This document shows, in pieces, positions 25,305 through 33,616 of a stretch of 64,000 bases of DNA. This DNA is from BOG-908 sp964242595 (GTDB lineage: Bacteria > Pseudomonadota > Alphaproteobacteria > Acetobacterales > Acetobacteraceae). The DNA lies in contig CAXTBC010000007.1 in the NCBI GenBank assembly GCA_964242595.1, positions 1-64,000 on the forward strand, written 5' to 3'. Below the pieces are notes generated by a model that was not told where the DNA came from, made no database searches, and was given only the letters and a program-made list of their open reading frames with translations. Position 1 is the first letter of the stretch. Every line of letters begins with the position of its first letter. A program made the translations under genes and the position numbers.

Positions 25305-26510
25305 GTGCCGGGCTTCTCCACGCTGCAGGCGGCGGTCCCCAGGGCTGCCACCATGGCGGCCGCCGAGCGCGCGCGGGCACTGCGGGCGGAGGGGCGCGAC
25401 GTCATCTCGCTGATGCTGGGGGAGCCGGACTTCCCCACGCCGCCGCACGTGGTGGAGGCGGCGCACGCGGCGGCGTTGCGGGGCGACACGAAATACCCGC
25501 CGCTGACCGGCACGCCGGCGCTGAAAGCGGCGGTGGCGCGCAAATTCCTGCGCGACTCCGGGCTGCGGTTCGGGCCCGAGCAGATCCTGGTGGGCAACGG
25601 CGGCCGGCAGATCATCTACGACGCGCTGACCGCCACGCTGGACCCTGGCGACGAGATCGTCGTGCCGGCGCCGTACTGGAACGCGTTTCCGCTGATCGCG
25701 CAGGCCGCAGGCGCCGTTCCGGTCTATGTGGCGTGCGCGCCGGAGCACGGATTCTTGCCGCTGCCGGAGGACATGGCGCGCGCGATCTCGGCGCGAACGA
25801 AGTGGGTGGTGCTGAACTACCCGAACAACCCGACCGGCGCGGTGATGACGGCGGCCCACCTGGCGGCGCTGGCCGAGATGCTGCGGGCGTTCCCGCATGT
25901 GTGGGTGCTGTCGGACGACATGTACGAGCACCTGGTGCATGACGGCAGCGCCAACCCGACGCTGGCCGCGGCTGCGCCCGACCTGGCCGACCGCGTGCTG
26001 ACGCTGAGCGGGGTCTCCAAGACGTATGCGATGACGGGGTGGCGCGTGGGGTTCGCCGGCGGGCCGGCGGCGTTGGTGGCCGCGATGGGCAACGTGCAGG
26101 GCCAGGCTACGAGCGGCGTTTCCACGGTGGGCCAGGCGGCGGCGGCGGCGGCTCTGGACGGGCCGCAGGACCAAGTGGGCGAAATGCGGCTTGTGTACGC
26201 GGCCAGGAGCGCGCGCGTGGTGGCCAGGCTGCGGGCGATGCCGGGGGTGACCTGCCACGCGCCCGGCGGGGCGTTCTACGCGTATCCCGGGGTGGCTGGG
26301 CTGATCGGCCGGCGGACGAAGAACGGCATGCTGATCACCGACGACAGGGCGTTCTGCGAGGCGCTGCTGCTGGAGGCCGGCGTGGCGGCGGTGCATGGTG
26401 GCGCGTTCGGCATGAGCCCCTATCTGCGCCTGAGCACGGCCGCGTCGGACGACGTGCTGGACGAGGCGTGCGACAGGATGGGCGGGCTGGTCGCGGCTAT
26501 GCGCGACTAA
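25305..26510 (+). CDS. Second aspartate-type aminotransferase (tandem paralogue)
   Basis: A 401-residue paralogue of the preceding gene. It has LGEPDFPTPPHV, TKYPPLTGTPALKAA, NYPNNPTGAVM, DDMYEHLVHDG and SGVSKTYAMTGWR with PLP Lys239. The C-terminal Arg region reads MSPYLRLSTAASDD. I start at GTG 25305 because GGGACGAGG lies upstream and the upstream in-frame ATG lies inside the first gene. The two copies differ in the substrate loop (PCWVSYPD versus APYWNAFPL), so they may prefer different substrates. Confidence 0.9.
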   Translation: MPGFSTLQAAVPRAATMAAAERARALRAEGRDVISLMLGEPDFPTPPHVVEAAHAAALRGDTKYPPLTGTPALKAAVARKFLRDSGLRFGPEQILVGNGGRQIIYDALTATLDPGDEIVVPAPYWNAFPLIAQAAGAVPVYVACAPEHGFLPLPEDMARAISARTKWVVLNYPNNPTGAVMTAAHLAALAEMLRAFPHVWVLSDDMYEHLVHDGSANPTLAAAAPDLADRVLTLSGVSKTYAMTGWRVGFAGGPAALVAAMGNVQGQATSGVSTVGQAAAAAALDGPQDQVGEMRLVYAARSARVVARLRAMPGVTCHAPGGAFYAYPGVAGLIGRRTKNGMLITDDRAFCEALLLEAGVAAVHGGAFGMSPYLRLSTAASDDVLDEACDRMGGLVAAMRD

Positions 26511-26517
26511 AGCAGTA

Positions 26518-26650
26518 AGCAAGCAGTTCTTTTTCGAGAAAAAGAACCAAAAAGCTTTTGCTCCCTGTCGGGTGCTGGCGGAGAGAGCCGCGCTCAGTAG
26601 TAAAAGCTTTTTGCTTCTTTTTCTCGAAAAAGAAGGCCTTCCTTGCTTCC
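26518..26650 (+). repeat. Repeat family B, full copy
   Basis: The left arm is AAGCAGTTCTTTTTCGAGAA then AAAAAGCTTTTGCTCCCTGT. The right arm is AAAAGCTTTTTGCTTC then TTTTTCTCGAAAAAGAAGGC. It is a good reference copy, separating the aminotransferase pair from glutathione reductase. Confidence 0.88.
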
Positions 26651-26665
26651 TAAGGACGTTTACCG

Positions 26666-28033
26666 ATGGACTACGACCTCTTCGTGATAGGCGGCGGCTC
26701 AGGCGGCGTCCGGTGTGCGCGCATCGCCGCCAGCCACGGTGCCCGCGTGGCGATCGCCGAGGAGCGCCACTGGGGCGGCACCTGCGTAAACGTTGGCTGC
26801 GTGCCGAAGAAGCTGATGGTGCAGGCGGCCGAGTATAAGGCGTGGGCGGAGGACAGTCACGGCTTCGGCTGGAGCGTGCCGCCCGCCACGCACGACTGGG
26901 CGGCGCTGATGACTGCGAAAGACGCCGAAATCCGCCGGCTGAACGGCATCTACGTCAAGCTGCTGGAGAACTCCGGCGTGCGCGCGTTCTTCGAGCGCGC
27001 AACGTTCATCGACGCGCACACCCTGCAGGTTGGCGACCGCGTAGTGACGGCCGAGCGCATCGTGATCGCGGTGGGCGGACATCCGAGCTGGCCGGAGATC
27101 GAGGGCGCGGAGCACGGGATCGTTTCGGACCAGGCTTTCTTCCTGCCGGAATGCCCCAGGCAGGTGACCATGGTGGGCGGCGGCTACATCGGCGTGGAGT
27201 TCGCCGGCATCTTTCACGGGTTAGGGGCGGAGGTGGACCTGCTGTACAGGCAAAGGATGCCGCTGCGGGGGTTCGACAACGACGTGCGTGAGGCGTTGGT
27301 GGAAGCGCTCGAATCCAACGGGATCAGGCTGCACCCGAGCGTGATGCTGCACCGGCTGGAACTGCTGCCGGACGGCCGCAAGCGGCTCCATTTGACGGAC
27401 GGTCGGCATTTCGACAGCGACCTGGTGTTCTTCGCCGTTGGGCGCGTGCCGAACACGAAGGGCCTGTGCCTGGAGCGCGCCGGCGTGGCGGTGAGCGGTA
27501 ACGGCGCAGTGGTGGTGGATGCACAGAACGCGACGAGCCAGCCGCACGTATTCGCCATCGGCGACGTGTCCAACAAGATGAACCTGACGCCGGTGGCCAT
27601 CGCCGAGGGACATCATTTGGCAGACAGGTTGTTTGCCGACCACGTTCGTACCTGGTCGTTCGAGGCGGTACCGACGGCGGTGTTCTCGATGCCGCCGATC
27701 GGCACGTGCGGTTTGTCCGAGGAGCAGGCGGCGGCATGCGGGCCGGTGGACGTATACGTTGCGCGGTTCACGCCGATGCGGCACGTGATGAGCGGCCGCG
27801 TGCGGCGGACGATGATGAAGCTGGTGGTGGACCAGGCGAGCCAGCGCGTGGTGGGCGCGCACATGTTGGGCGACGACGCGGCGGAGATGATGCAGGCGGT
27901 GGGCGTCGCGATGACGGCGGGTGCCACGAAGGCGGATTTCGACCGCACGATCGGGATCCACCCGACCTCGGCGGAGGAGTGGGTGACGTTGCGGACGCGC
28001 ACGCGGGTGGCTGGCGTGGCCGCTGCCGAGTAA
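26666..28033 (+). CDS. gor: Glutathione-disulfide reductase
   Basis: A flavoprotein disulfide reductase that regenerates glutathione with NADPH. The 455-residue product has the FAD motif VIGGGSGGVRCARIA, and the redox cysteines Cys40 and Cys45 in GGTCVNVGCVPKK. The NADPH motif is VGGGYIGVEFAGIF, and the C-terminal active-site His lies in GIHPTSAEEWVTL. In the NADPH domain RQRMPLRGFD supplies the Arg pair expected for NADPH rather than NADH. Family B repeats flank it on both sides, so it is probably a single-gene unit. Confidence 0.95.
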   Translation: MDYDLFVIGGGSGGVRCARIAASHGARVAIAEERHWGGTCVNVGCVPKKLMVQAAEYKAWAEDSHGFGWSVPPATHDWAALMTAKDAEIRRLNGIYVKLLENSGVRAFFERATFIDAHTLQVGDRVVTAERIVIAVGGHPSWPEIEGAEHGIVSDQAFFLPECPRQVTMVGGGYIGVEFAGIFHGLGAEVDLLYRQRMPLRGFDNDVREALVEALESNGIRLHPSVMLHRLELLPDGRKRLHLTDGRHFDSDLVFFAVGRVPNTKGLCLERAGVAVSGNGAVVVDAQNATSQPHVFAIGDVSNKMNLTPVAIAEGHHLADRLFADHVRTWSFEAVPTAVFSMPPIGTCGLSEEQAAACGPVDVYVARFTPMRHVMSGRVRRTMMKLVVDQASQRVVGAHMLGDDAAEMMQAVGVAMTAGATKADFDRTIGIHPTSAEEWVTLRTRTRVAGVAAAE

Positions 28034-28158
28034 GGAAGGCCTTCTTTTTCGAGAAAAAAGCAAGAAGCTTTTGCTCCCTGTCGGATGGTGCGGAACGGTG
28101 CGGGTCCAACGAACAGAACTCTTTTGCTTCTTTTTTTCAGAAAAGAAGGCCTTGCTTC
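28034..28158 (+). repeat. Repeat family B, full copy
   Basis: It contains GAAGGCCTTCTTTTTCGAGA, AGCTTTTGCTCCCTGTCGG and, at the right, GCTTCTTTTTTTCAGAAAAG. It lies between gor and the DNA glycosylase gene and ends within a few bases of the glycosylase start. Confidence 0.85.
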
Positions 28159-28161
28159 CTG

Positions 28162-29010
28162 ATGCCTGAGGGTCACACCGTCCATCGCCTGGCCGACGCG
28201 TTTAACGCGCAGTTCGCCGGCAAGCAGGTGGATGCCAGCAGTCCGCAGGGCCGGTTCAAGGACGGCGCCGCGTTGCTGGACGGGCGCGTACTGCTGTCGG
28301 CCGAGGCGTGCGGCAAACAGATGTTCCTGGCGTTCTCGGGCCAGGACTGGCTGCGCGTGCATTTGGGATTGTACGGCATGTGGCGGTTCGCTGGCGCGGG
28401 GCTGGAGGGGATCGGCCGGCGGCGCGGCAAGCTGGACGTGGACGCGGTGTTTCCGCCGGAGCCGCGCGGTGCCGTGCGGCTGCGGCTGCTGGCCGGCACG
28501 CACGTGGCGGATTTGAGCGGGCCCACGGCGTGCGAAGTGATCAGCGCGCCGGAGAGAATGGCGGCGCTGGCGCGGCTGGGCGACGACCCGTTGCGCGGCG
28601 ATGCCGACCCGGCGCGCGCCTACGCGAAAATCCGCGCCTCCCGCACGTCGTTGGCGCTGCTGCTGATGCGGCAGGACATCGTGGCCGGGATCGGCAACAT
28701 CTACCGGGCCGAGCTGCTGTTCCGCGCGCGGCTGGAGCCGCACAAGGCGGGGCGCGATTTGGACGAGGCGGCGTGGCACGCGCTGTGGGACGATCTGACC
28801 GTTTTGCTGCGGGACGGCGTGAAGACGGGGCGGATCGTGACGACGGAGCGGCGCGACCGGAAGAAGAAGACCGGAGCGGCAAGCCGAAACGACGCAACCT
28901 ACGTGGCGCACCGGGCGGGACGGCCCTGTCACGTGTGCGGGGAGGCGGTTTCAGCAGAGCTGCTGGGCGGGCGGGTGCTGTATTGGTGCGCGACTTGTCA
29001 GACGCTTTAA
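28162..29010 (+). CDS. Fpg/Nei family DNA glycosylase (endonuclease VIII-like)
   Basis: A bifunctional base-excision repair glycosylase/AP lyase of 282 residues. The N-terminus PEGHTVHRLAD provides the catalytic Pro2 and Glu3. The helix-two-turn-helix region has DIVAGIGNIYRAELLFRARL, and the C-terminal zinc finger is CHVCG...CATCQ. MPEGHTVHR points to the Nei/Nei2 branch rather than MutM, whose N-terminus is normally MPELPEVE. The likely substrates are oxidised pyrimidines. Start at the ATG at 28162. Confidence 0.9.
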   Translation: MPEGHTVHRLADAFNAQFAGKQVDASSPQGRFKDGAALLDGRVLLSAEACGKQMFLAFSGQDWLRVHLGLYGMWRFAGAGLEGIGRRRGKLDVDAVFPPEPRGAVRLRLLAGTHVADLSGPTACEVISAPERMAALARLGDDPLRGDADPARAYAKIRASRTSLALLLMRQDIVAGIGNIYRAELLFRARLEPHKAGRDLDEAAWHALWDDLTVLLRDGVKTGRIVTTERRDRKKKTGAASRNDATYVAHRAGRPCHVCGEAVSAELLGGRVLYWCATCQTL

Positions 29011-29011
29011 A

Positions 29012-29290
29012 GGGAAGAAAGGAAGGTTGGGGCTCTGCCCCAAGCCCCGCTAAGGACAAGTCCTTAGAGTCCGTTTGAAAACTCTCTCGAGCTGTTGGTT
29101 AAGCGTACAAACCTACCAAAAGCGGTATCTGGATACCACATTCTGGCGGGATCGGCCTCAGATTGACCGCTTCGCGGCTCTTAAGCGAGTTTTCAAACAG
29201 CCTCTTAGAACCTGTTCGTAAGAGACTTTAATCAATGGGGGTCTGGGGCCTCTAGGCCCCAGCGGGGTTTGGGGCAGAGCCCCAGGCTTG
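29012..29290 (+). repeat. Repeat family A copy interrupted by a MITE-like insertion
   Basis: The proximal part (GGGGCTCTGCCCCAAGCCCC, GCTAAGGACAAGTCC) stops at 29066. The distal part resumes at 29205 (TTAGAACCTGTTCGTAAGAG) and ends with the GGCAGAGCCCC motif. In uninterrupted copies (50300, 54238) the two parts are contiguous. Confidence 0.82.
29067..29204 (+). mobile_element. MITE-like element, 138 bp, in repeat A
   Basis: Terminal inverted repeats of 18 bp are visible: the left end is GAGTCCGTTTGAAAACTC and the inverse of the right end is GAGGCTGTTTGAAAACTC. The direct repeat TTA flanks it on both sides (29064-29066 and 29205-29207). A 3-bp TNA target duplication with GAG-ended termini fits the IS5 family, IS1031/IS427 group. 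There is no internal ORF, so it would need a transposase in trans. Confidence 0.72.
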
Positions 29291-29313
29291 CTTGAAGCTT
29301 TGATCCTCGGAAA

Positions 29314-30378
29314 CTACAGGAACTTCGCCAGGCTCAACTGCTGCAAACTCGCAATGATCTTGTAAGACGCCTGCAACTGGTTCTGCGCCGCCGCCAACTT
29401 CGTGGCCACCGCCGCGGGGTCGGCGTCCTGCAAGGTCCCGAGCTGGCTCGTCAGGGCGGTCGCCGTGGACGTCAGCTCGCTTTGCGCGGTGGTGATGCTC
29501 TGCTGGCGGGCGCCCAGACCGCCGATGTCGGTGTTCAGCGCCTCGTCCGCGTTGCTCAGGCTCGTCTGAGTCAGGGTCAGGAGGTTTTGCACCTGCGCGT
29601 TGCTGGCGTCGGCCGAGCCGAGCGCGGCCACGGTGGCCAGGCCCGCCAGGATGTCGCGCGTGTAGGAGCCGGTGCTGGTGGTGGGGGCGCCGGCGGAGAT
29701 GGCGTTGGTGTTGCGGTCGGCCAGCACGCTGGGCTGCACGCTCTGCCCGTCATCGATCTGCGCCGTTCCGGGCTGGTTGGAGGCCTCCAGGGTGGCAGAG
29801 AAGGGCGAGCTCGCGCCCGGCGCCGCGGCGGCCAGGACCTGTGTCTGCGTGGCGGCGGCACCGTTGGCGGTCAGCCCGGCCACGGCCGCTTGGATGGCGG
29901 CGTAGAAGGCCGAGCTGGTCACGCTGTCCGGGTTGGGCACTGGCGGGTTGCGGCTGTCCTGGCCGGCGAAGACGTAGACGTCGCCTACCTTGGTGTCGAG
30001 CAGGCCGGCGACCTGATTCAGCGTCGAGGCGGCGCTCGTCGAAAGCGTAGCCAGGCCGGTGGCGGTGCCCGAGGCCGGTTCCAGAAGCTCGTTGGCGAAA
30101 CTGGAGGTCAGGGTCTGGATTTGGCCCAGCGCGCTCTGCGCCACCTGCGCCTGGGTGGCCGCCTGCGCCGCGTTGGCCTGGTAGGCGGTGTTGAGCGCCA
30201 CCTGGCCGGACAGGTCCAGCGCCGCGCCTGCCGAAGCGCCGAGGCCCGCGTAGTCCGGCGACATCAGGCCGCTGGAGGCCTGGGCGGTGAGCGTGCCTAT
30301 GGCCTGGCTGGTCAGGCTGGTGTTGTAGAGGACGGCCGCGAGCGTGCCCGTGTCCGTCGCCGAGGTGATCGAACTCAT
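29314..30378 (-). CDS. flgL: Hook-filament junction protein FlgL
   Basis: The flagellin-like junction protein HAP3 that links hook and filament. The 354-residue product is almost free of Cys and rich in Ala, Ser, Thr and Gln. The N-terminal coiled-coil region begins SSITSATDTGTLAAVLYNTS and contains LTAQASSGLMSPDYAGLG. The C-terminal region with NADEALNTDIGGLGARQQSI and NQLQASYKIIASLQQLSLAK matches flagellin C-terminal helices. The ATG overlaps the flgK stop by 4 nt. The variable middle region carries the DVYVFAGQDS motif typical of FlgL. Confidence 0.9.
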   Translation of the reverse strand: MSSITSATDTGTLAAVLYNTSLTSQAIGTLTAQASSGLMSPDYAGLGASAGAALDLSGQVALNTAYQANAAQAATQAQVAQSALGQIQTLTSSFANELLEPASGTATGLATLSTSAASTLNQVAGLLDTKVGDVYVFAGQDSRNPPVPNPDSVTSSAFYAAIQAAVAGLTANGAAATQTQVLAAAAPGASSPFSATLEASNQPGTAQIDDGQSVQPSVLADRNTNAISAGAPTTSTGSYTRDILAGLATVAALGSADASNAQVQNLLTLTQTSLSNADEALNTDIGGLGARQQSITTAQSELTSTATALTSQLGTLQDADPAAVATKLAAAQNQLQASYKIIASLQQLSLAKFL

Positions 30379-31913
30379 GATGTGGTCACCATATCGAGCA
30401 CTTCGGTGAACATCGCCTGAATGGCGGAGATCACCTTGGCGTTGGCACCGTAGGCGTTCTGCAGCACCACCATCTGGCCGAGCTCGGAATCCATGTCCAC
30501 GCCGGTGGCCGAGGTCAGCTTGCCCTGCAGCGACGTCTGCACGGCCTGGTCGTCGCTGGCCTGGGTGGTGGCGTTGGCGCTGTCGGCTGCCTGGGCCGCG
30601 GTCAGCGCGTTGGCGGCCTGGCCGAGCGTGGCCTGGGCGGCGTAGCCCGCCTGCAGCGTGCCCGTAGGCCCCAGCCCGCTGGTGGCCACCGGCGCTTGCG
30701 CCACTCCGTCCTGCACGTTCGTGCCGAGGGCGTAGGTCAGCACGCGGGTGATCAGCGTGGTGAAGCCCGCCAGTCCGCCGGTGTTCGGCGTGAACGCGGT
30801 GGCGCCCGACGATGAACCGGCCACTACGTTGGTGCCGTCCCGCACCAGGGAGGGCGTGGCCTTGACCGTTGGGTTCACCGTGATGGTGCCGGCGTAGCCC
30901 ACGTAGCCCGCCTGCAGCGCCGGCCCGGTGTTGGCGGGCACGTTGCCGGCGGGGTCGGTGAAAAGCGTCAGCCCCTGGTCCGCGAACCGGGTGGAGAGGG
31001 TGTGGGCGAACTCGTCGAGCGTGCCCTGGTAGGTGGGCAGCGTCTGGTCGCGCAGCACGAGGTCGGCGCCGATTGATCCGCCGGTGAGCTGGGCGGTGAC
31101 GTCAGTGCCGTCCAGCGTGATGCCGGGGATGCCGCCGCCGGGGTAGGAGGCCTGCGGGCCGGCACTGGCCGCGCTGGCGCTCACCGTGTGGGTGCCGTCT
31201 GTGGGCAGCTGGACGCCGCCGGTGGTCAGCACCGTCACATCGCCGTCCGGCTGGTCGAGGAAGCGGGTGCTGACCAGGCCGGAGATCGTGGCCTCGGTCT
31301 GGGCGCGCTGGTTCTCCAGGTCGGCCGTGCTGAGCCCTTGCGCCTTTTGCGCCACGATCTGGGCGCTGACCTTGCCCAGCGCGGCCAGGGCAGTGTTGAG
31401 TTGGGCCACGCCCGAGACCACGCCGTCCTCCGCCGTCTGCCGCGCGGTCGTGTAGGCGCCGGACAGCGTGTTGATGCCGATGGCGAGGTTGGCCGCAGCA
31501 TCCACCACGGCGCCCTGCTGCGTGGCGTCTGCTGGGTCGATCTGCAGTGCGCTGAACGCCGCTTGCACCGCGGCCAGCTGGCTGCCGAGGTCCGTGCCGC
31601 CGCCCACAGTGCCCAGCACCGGCTCGAGCGTGGACAGTGCGGCGCTGGTGGTGGCGCTGGCCGCGGCCTGGGCGGTCTGCGCGGACACCTCGCCCTGCAC
31701 GCCCGGGTCGGTCGCGCGCACCACCAGGCCGGACTGCACGCCGGATCCCTGGCCGGCGGCCGAGACGCTGCCCTGGGTGGCCGTCTCCACCGCGTATTGC
31801 GGGGTGGAGGCGTTGGCCACGTTCTGCGAGATGACCGACAGGCCGAGCGCCACGTTAGCGAGCCCGGAGGCCGAGATGCCCAGGGCGCCGTTCAGGCCTG
31901 ACGAAACGTTCAT
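30375..31913 (-). CDS. flgK: Hook-associated protein FlgK
   Basis: FlgK (HAP1) sits between hook and FlgL. The 512-residue product has the rod/hook N-terminal motif ALGLSVISQNVANASTPQY, the FlgK helical domain with LGSQLAAVQAAFSALQ and NTLSGAYTTARQ, and LSTADLENQRAQTEATISGL. The C-terminal motif is ELGQMVVLQNAYGANAKVIS. It is a little shorter than many FlgK proteins (about 540-650). It lies 32 bp downstream of flgE and overlaps flgL, so flgE-flgK-flgL is one operon. Confidence 0.92.
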   Translation of the reverse strand: MNVSSGLNGALGISASGLANVALGLSVISQNVANASTPQYAVETATQGSVSAAGQGSGVQSGLVVRATDPGVQGEVSAQTAQAAASATTSAALSTLEPVLGTVGGGTDLGSQLAAVQAAFSALQIDPADATQQGAVVDAAANLAIGINTLSGAYTTARQTAEDGVVSGVAQLNTALAALGKVSAQIVAQKAQGLSTADLENQRAQTEATISGLVSTRFLDQPDGDVTVLTTGGVQLPTDGTHTVSASAASAGPQASYPGGGIPGITLDGTDVTAQLTGGSIGADLVLRDQTLPTYQGTLDEFAHTLSTRFADQGLTLFTDPAGNVPANTGPALQAGYVGYAGTITVNPTVKATPSLVRDGTNVVAGSSSGATAFTPNTGGLAGFTTLITRVLTYALGTNVQDGVAQAPVATSGLGPTGTLQAGYAAQATLGQAANALTAAQAADSANATTQASDDQAVQTSLQGKLTSATGVDMDSELGQMVVLQNAYGANAKVISAIQAMFTEVLDMVTTS

Positions 31914-31945
31914 TGCAGCGCGGCCCCGGTCACGAGCTTACCCGA

Positions 31946-33235
31946 TCACTGCTTGATGTTGAGCGTGGTGGTCAGCAGCTGGTCGGCGGTGGTGATCACC
32001 TTGGCGTTGGCGCCGTAGGCCTGCTGCGCCACGATCAACTGGGAGAGCTGGGAGGCGATGTCCACGTTGGAGGACTCCGTCGAGCCGACCACCAATTCGC
32101 CTGCGCCGTTCTGGTTGATGTGCTGCACCTGCGCCGTGCCGGAGTCCTGCGTCGCCGTGTAGGCCTCGCCGTTCTGCCGTTGCAGGGCGTCGGCATCGGC
32201 GAAGGTGACGAGCGGCACCTGGCCGATCGTGACGGTGCGGCCGTTGTCGTACTGCGCCACGATGTTGCCGTCCGACGTGGTGGCGACGCCGGTGTAGTTG
32301 CCGGGTGCCGCACCGTTCTGGGTGGCGCTGGTCAGCGCGTAATCGGTGCCGGCGAATTGCGTGACACCCGTCGACTGGCCGAAATTTCCCAGATCGAGGT
32401 TGATGGCCTGTGCGCCACTGCCGAAATCGGGCGAGAGCTGGATGGCGCCGTCCGTGGCGCTGCCGGCGACGCTCACGGCGCCGGTGGCCCCGCTGAGCGC
32501 ACCCAGCGTGCCGTCGGCGTTGAAGGTAACGCCGACGCTGCCGATGGTGGTGGTGCCGCCGGCGACGTTGTCCGGCGAGGAGAGAGTCAGCGTCCAGGCG
32601 TCGGTGCCGGTTTGCGCCCAGCTCGTCTGGAGTTGGTGCGTGCTGCCGGAAGCGTCGTACACCGTGGTCTCGCCGGAAAGGTTGCTGGTGGCGGTGGGCG
32701 TTGCCGGGACGTTGGCGACCAGCGAGACGTTGGTGGTGGCCACCGGCTTGTACTGCGTCTGCGTCACCTGGATCGGCACCATCTGACTGGTGTTGACGGC
32801 GTTGGTGGTCGGGTTAACCGGCCAGGCGTTGAGGTACTCGCCGGCGCTGTTGACGAGGTACCCGGCGCTGTTGGCGGTGAAGTCGCCAGCGCGCGTGTAG
32901 TATTGCTGCTGGGAGAACTGCGGCGCGCCGGCGGCCGTGGTGCCGGACTGTTCAGAGACCGAGAAGAAACCTTGTCCGCTGATCGCCATCGCCAGCGGAT
33001 CGGTGCTCTGCTGGATGGTGCCCTGCACCTCGTTTTCGTATTCCGGCCGGGTGGCCACGCTGCCGGACTGGTTCTCGGTGGCCGAGCTCGTCGTCAGGTA
33101 ATCGGCAAAACTCGTGTTCACGCCTTTGAAGCCGACGGTCTGGCTGTTGGCCATGTTGTCGCTGATGTTGCTGAACGCGGCCGCCTGGGCGTTGAGGCCG
33201 CTGATCGCGGTGCTCATCGAGCCGAAGAGTGACAT
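31946..33235 (-). CDS. flgE: Flagellar hook protein FlgE
   Basis: FlgE polymerises into the hook. The 429-residue product starts MSLFGSMSTAISGLNAQAAA with SNISDNMANSQTVGFKGVNT. The FlgE core follows (DPLAMAISGQGFFSV, GYLVNSAGEYLNAWPV). The C-terminal motif is DIASQLSQLIVAQQAYGANA and then TADQLLTTTLNIKQ. A good SD (AAGGAG) precedes the ATG at 33235. About 100 bp upstream is a sigma-54 promoter. It heads the flgE-flgK-flgL operon and is divergent from fliK. Confidence 0.95.
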   Translation of the reverse strand: MSLFGSMSTAISGLNAQAAAFSNISDNMANSQTVGFKGVNTSFADYLTTSSATENQSGSVATRPEYENEVQGTIQQSTDPLAMAISGQGFFSVSEQSGTTAAGAPQFSQQQYYTRAGDFTANSAGYLVNSAGEYLNAWPVNPTTNAVNTSQMVPIQVTQTQYKPVATTNVSLVANVPATPTATSNLSGETTVYDASGSTHQLQTSWAQTGTDAWTLTLSSPDNVAGGTTTIGSVGVTFNADGTLGALSGATGAVSVAGSATDGAIQLSPDFGSGAQAINLDLGNFGQSTGVTQFAGTDYALTSATQNGAAPGNYTGVATTSDGNIVAQYDNGRTVTIGQVPLVTFADADALQRQNGEAYTATQDSGTAQVQHINQNGAGELVVGSTESSNVDIASQLSQLIVAQQAYGANAKVITTADQLLTTTLNIKQ

Positions 33236-33333
33236 GGCTGGCTCCTTCGAAAGGTGTTGATGACGTCTTGGGTTGCCGAAACTCGTGCGGTGAGGACGCA
33301 AGCGTTTCGATTGGAAACTTCGGCAGACACTAA

Positions 33334-33348
33334 GCAGAAAGCGTGCCA
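33334..33348 (-). promoter_or_regulatory. Sigma-54 promoter for flgE operon
   Basis: The minus strand reads TGGCACGCTTTCTGC. The -24 element TGGCACG is perfect, and the -12 element CTGC differs from TTGC at one base. GG-to-GC spacing is 10 nt. It lies about 100 bp upstream of the flgE start. Confidence 0.8.
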
Positions 33349-33420
33349 GGTGTGCGTCGTCCGCACGCGGACGGAAAGGCGCGTGTTGCGGCAGCAGGGA
33401 GCTGTGCGCATCCTGCCGGT

Positions 33421-33439
33421 CGGCAATTTCTGCCGGGCA
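33421..33439. promoter_or_regulatory. Dyad motif upstream of flgE, probable activator site
   Basis: CGGCAATTTCTGCCGGGCA differs by one base from the motif at 23387 upstream of flgF. The core CGGCA-N5-TGCCG is a perfect inverted repeat. It lies between the flgE and fliK promoters and could serve both. Confidence 0.6.
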
Positions 33440-33521
33440 GGTTTGTCGGAAGATGCCGGTCCGCACAGGGACGCGGCGCATGTTCCGCAGGTGCGTCAGC
33501 TTGGCCCATCGTTTGCAAACG

Positions 33522-33537
33522 TGGCCGGCAGGTTGCG
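33522..33537 (+). promoter_or_regulatory. Candidate sigma-54 promoter for fliK-flgD
   Basis: TGGCCGGCAGGTTGCG has TGGC and TTGC with GG and GC 10 nt apart. The -24 block is less conserved than in the two minus-strand sites. The fliK GTG is about 80 bp downstream. Confidence 0.5.
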
Positions 33538-33616
33538 TCGAACCGGTTCGTCATCCCGGTATCGCAACGACACGGTCCGTCGTTCACGGACGACGCGACA
33601 GACATGGAAGTGCAGC

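Larger units (their letters stand above)
33236..33616. promoter_or_regulatory. Divergent flgE / fliK regulatory region
   Basis: This 381-bp gap holds a minus-strand sigma-54 promoter for flgE (33334-33348), a dyad motif (33421-33439) and a plus-strand sigma-54-like site facing fliK (33522-33537). No coding sequence is seen; the ORFs that extend through it are upstream extensions of fliK. Confidence 0.7.

Noticed and set aside
33254..33616. Upstream extension of the fliK frame to 33254.
   Set aside because: The extension covers the sigma-54 sites and the dyad, has a different composition, and a well-spaced SD supports GTG 33617.
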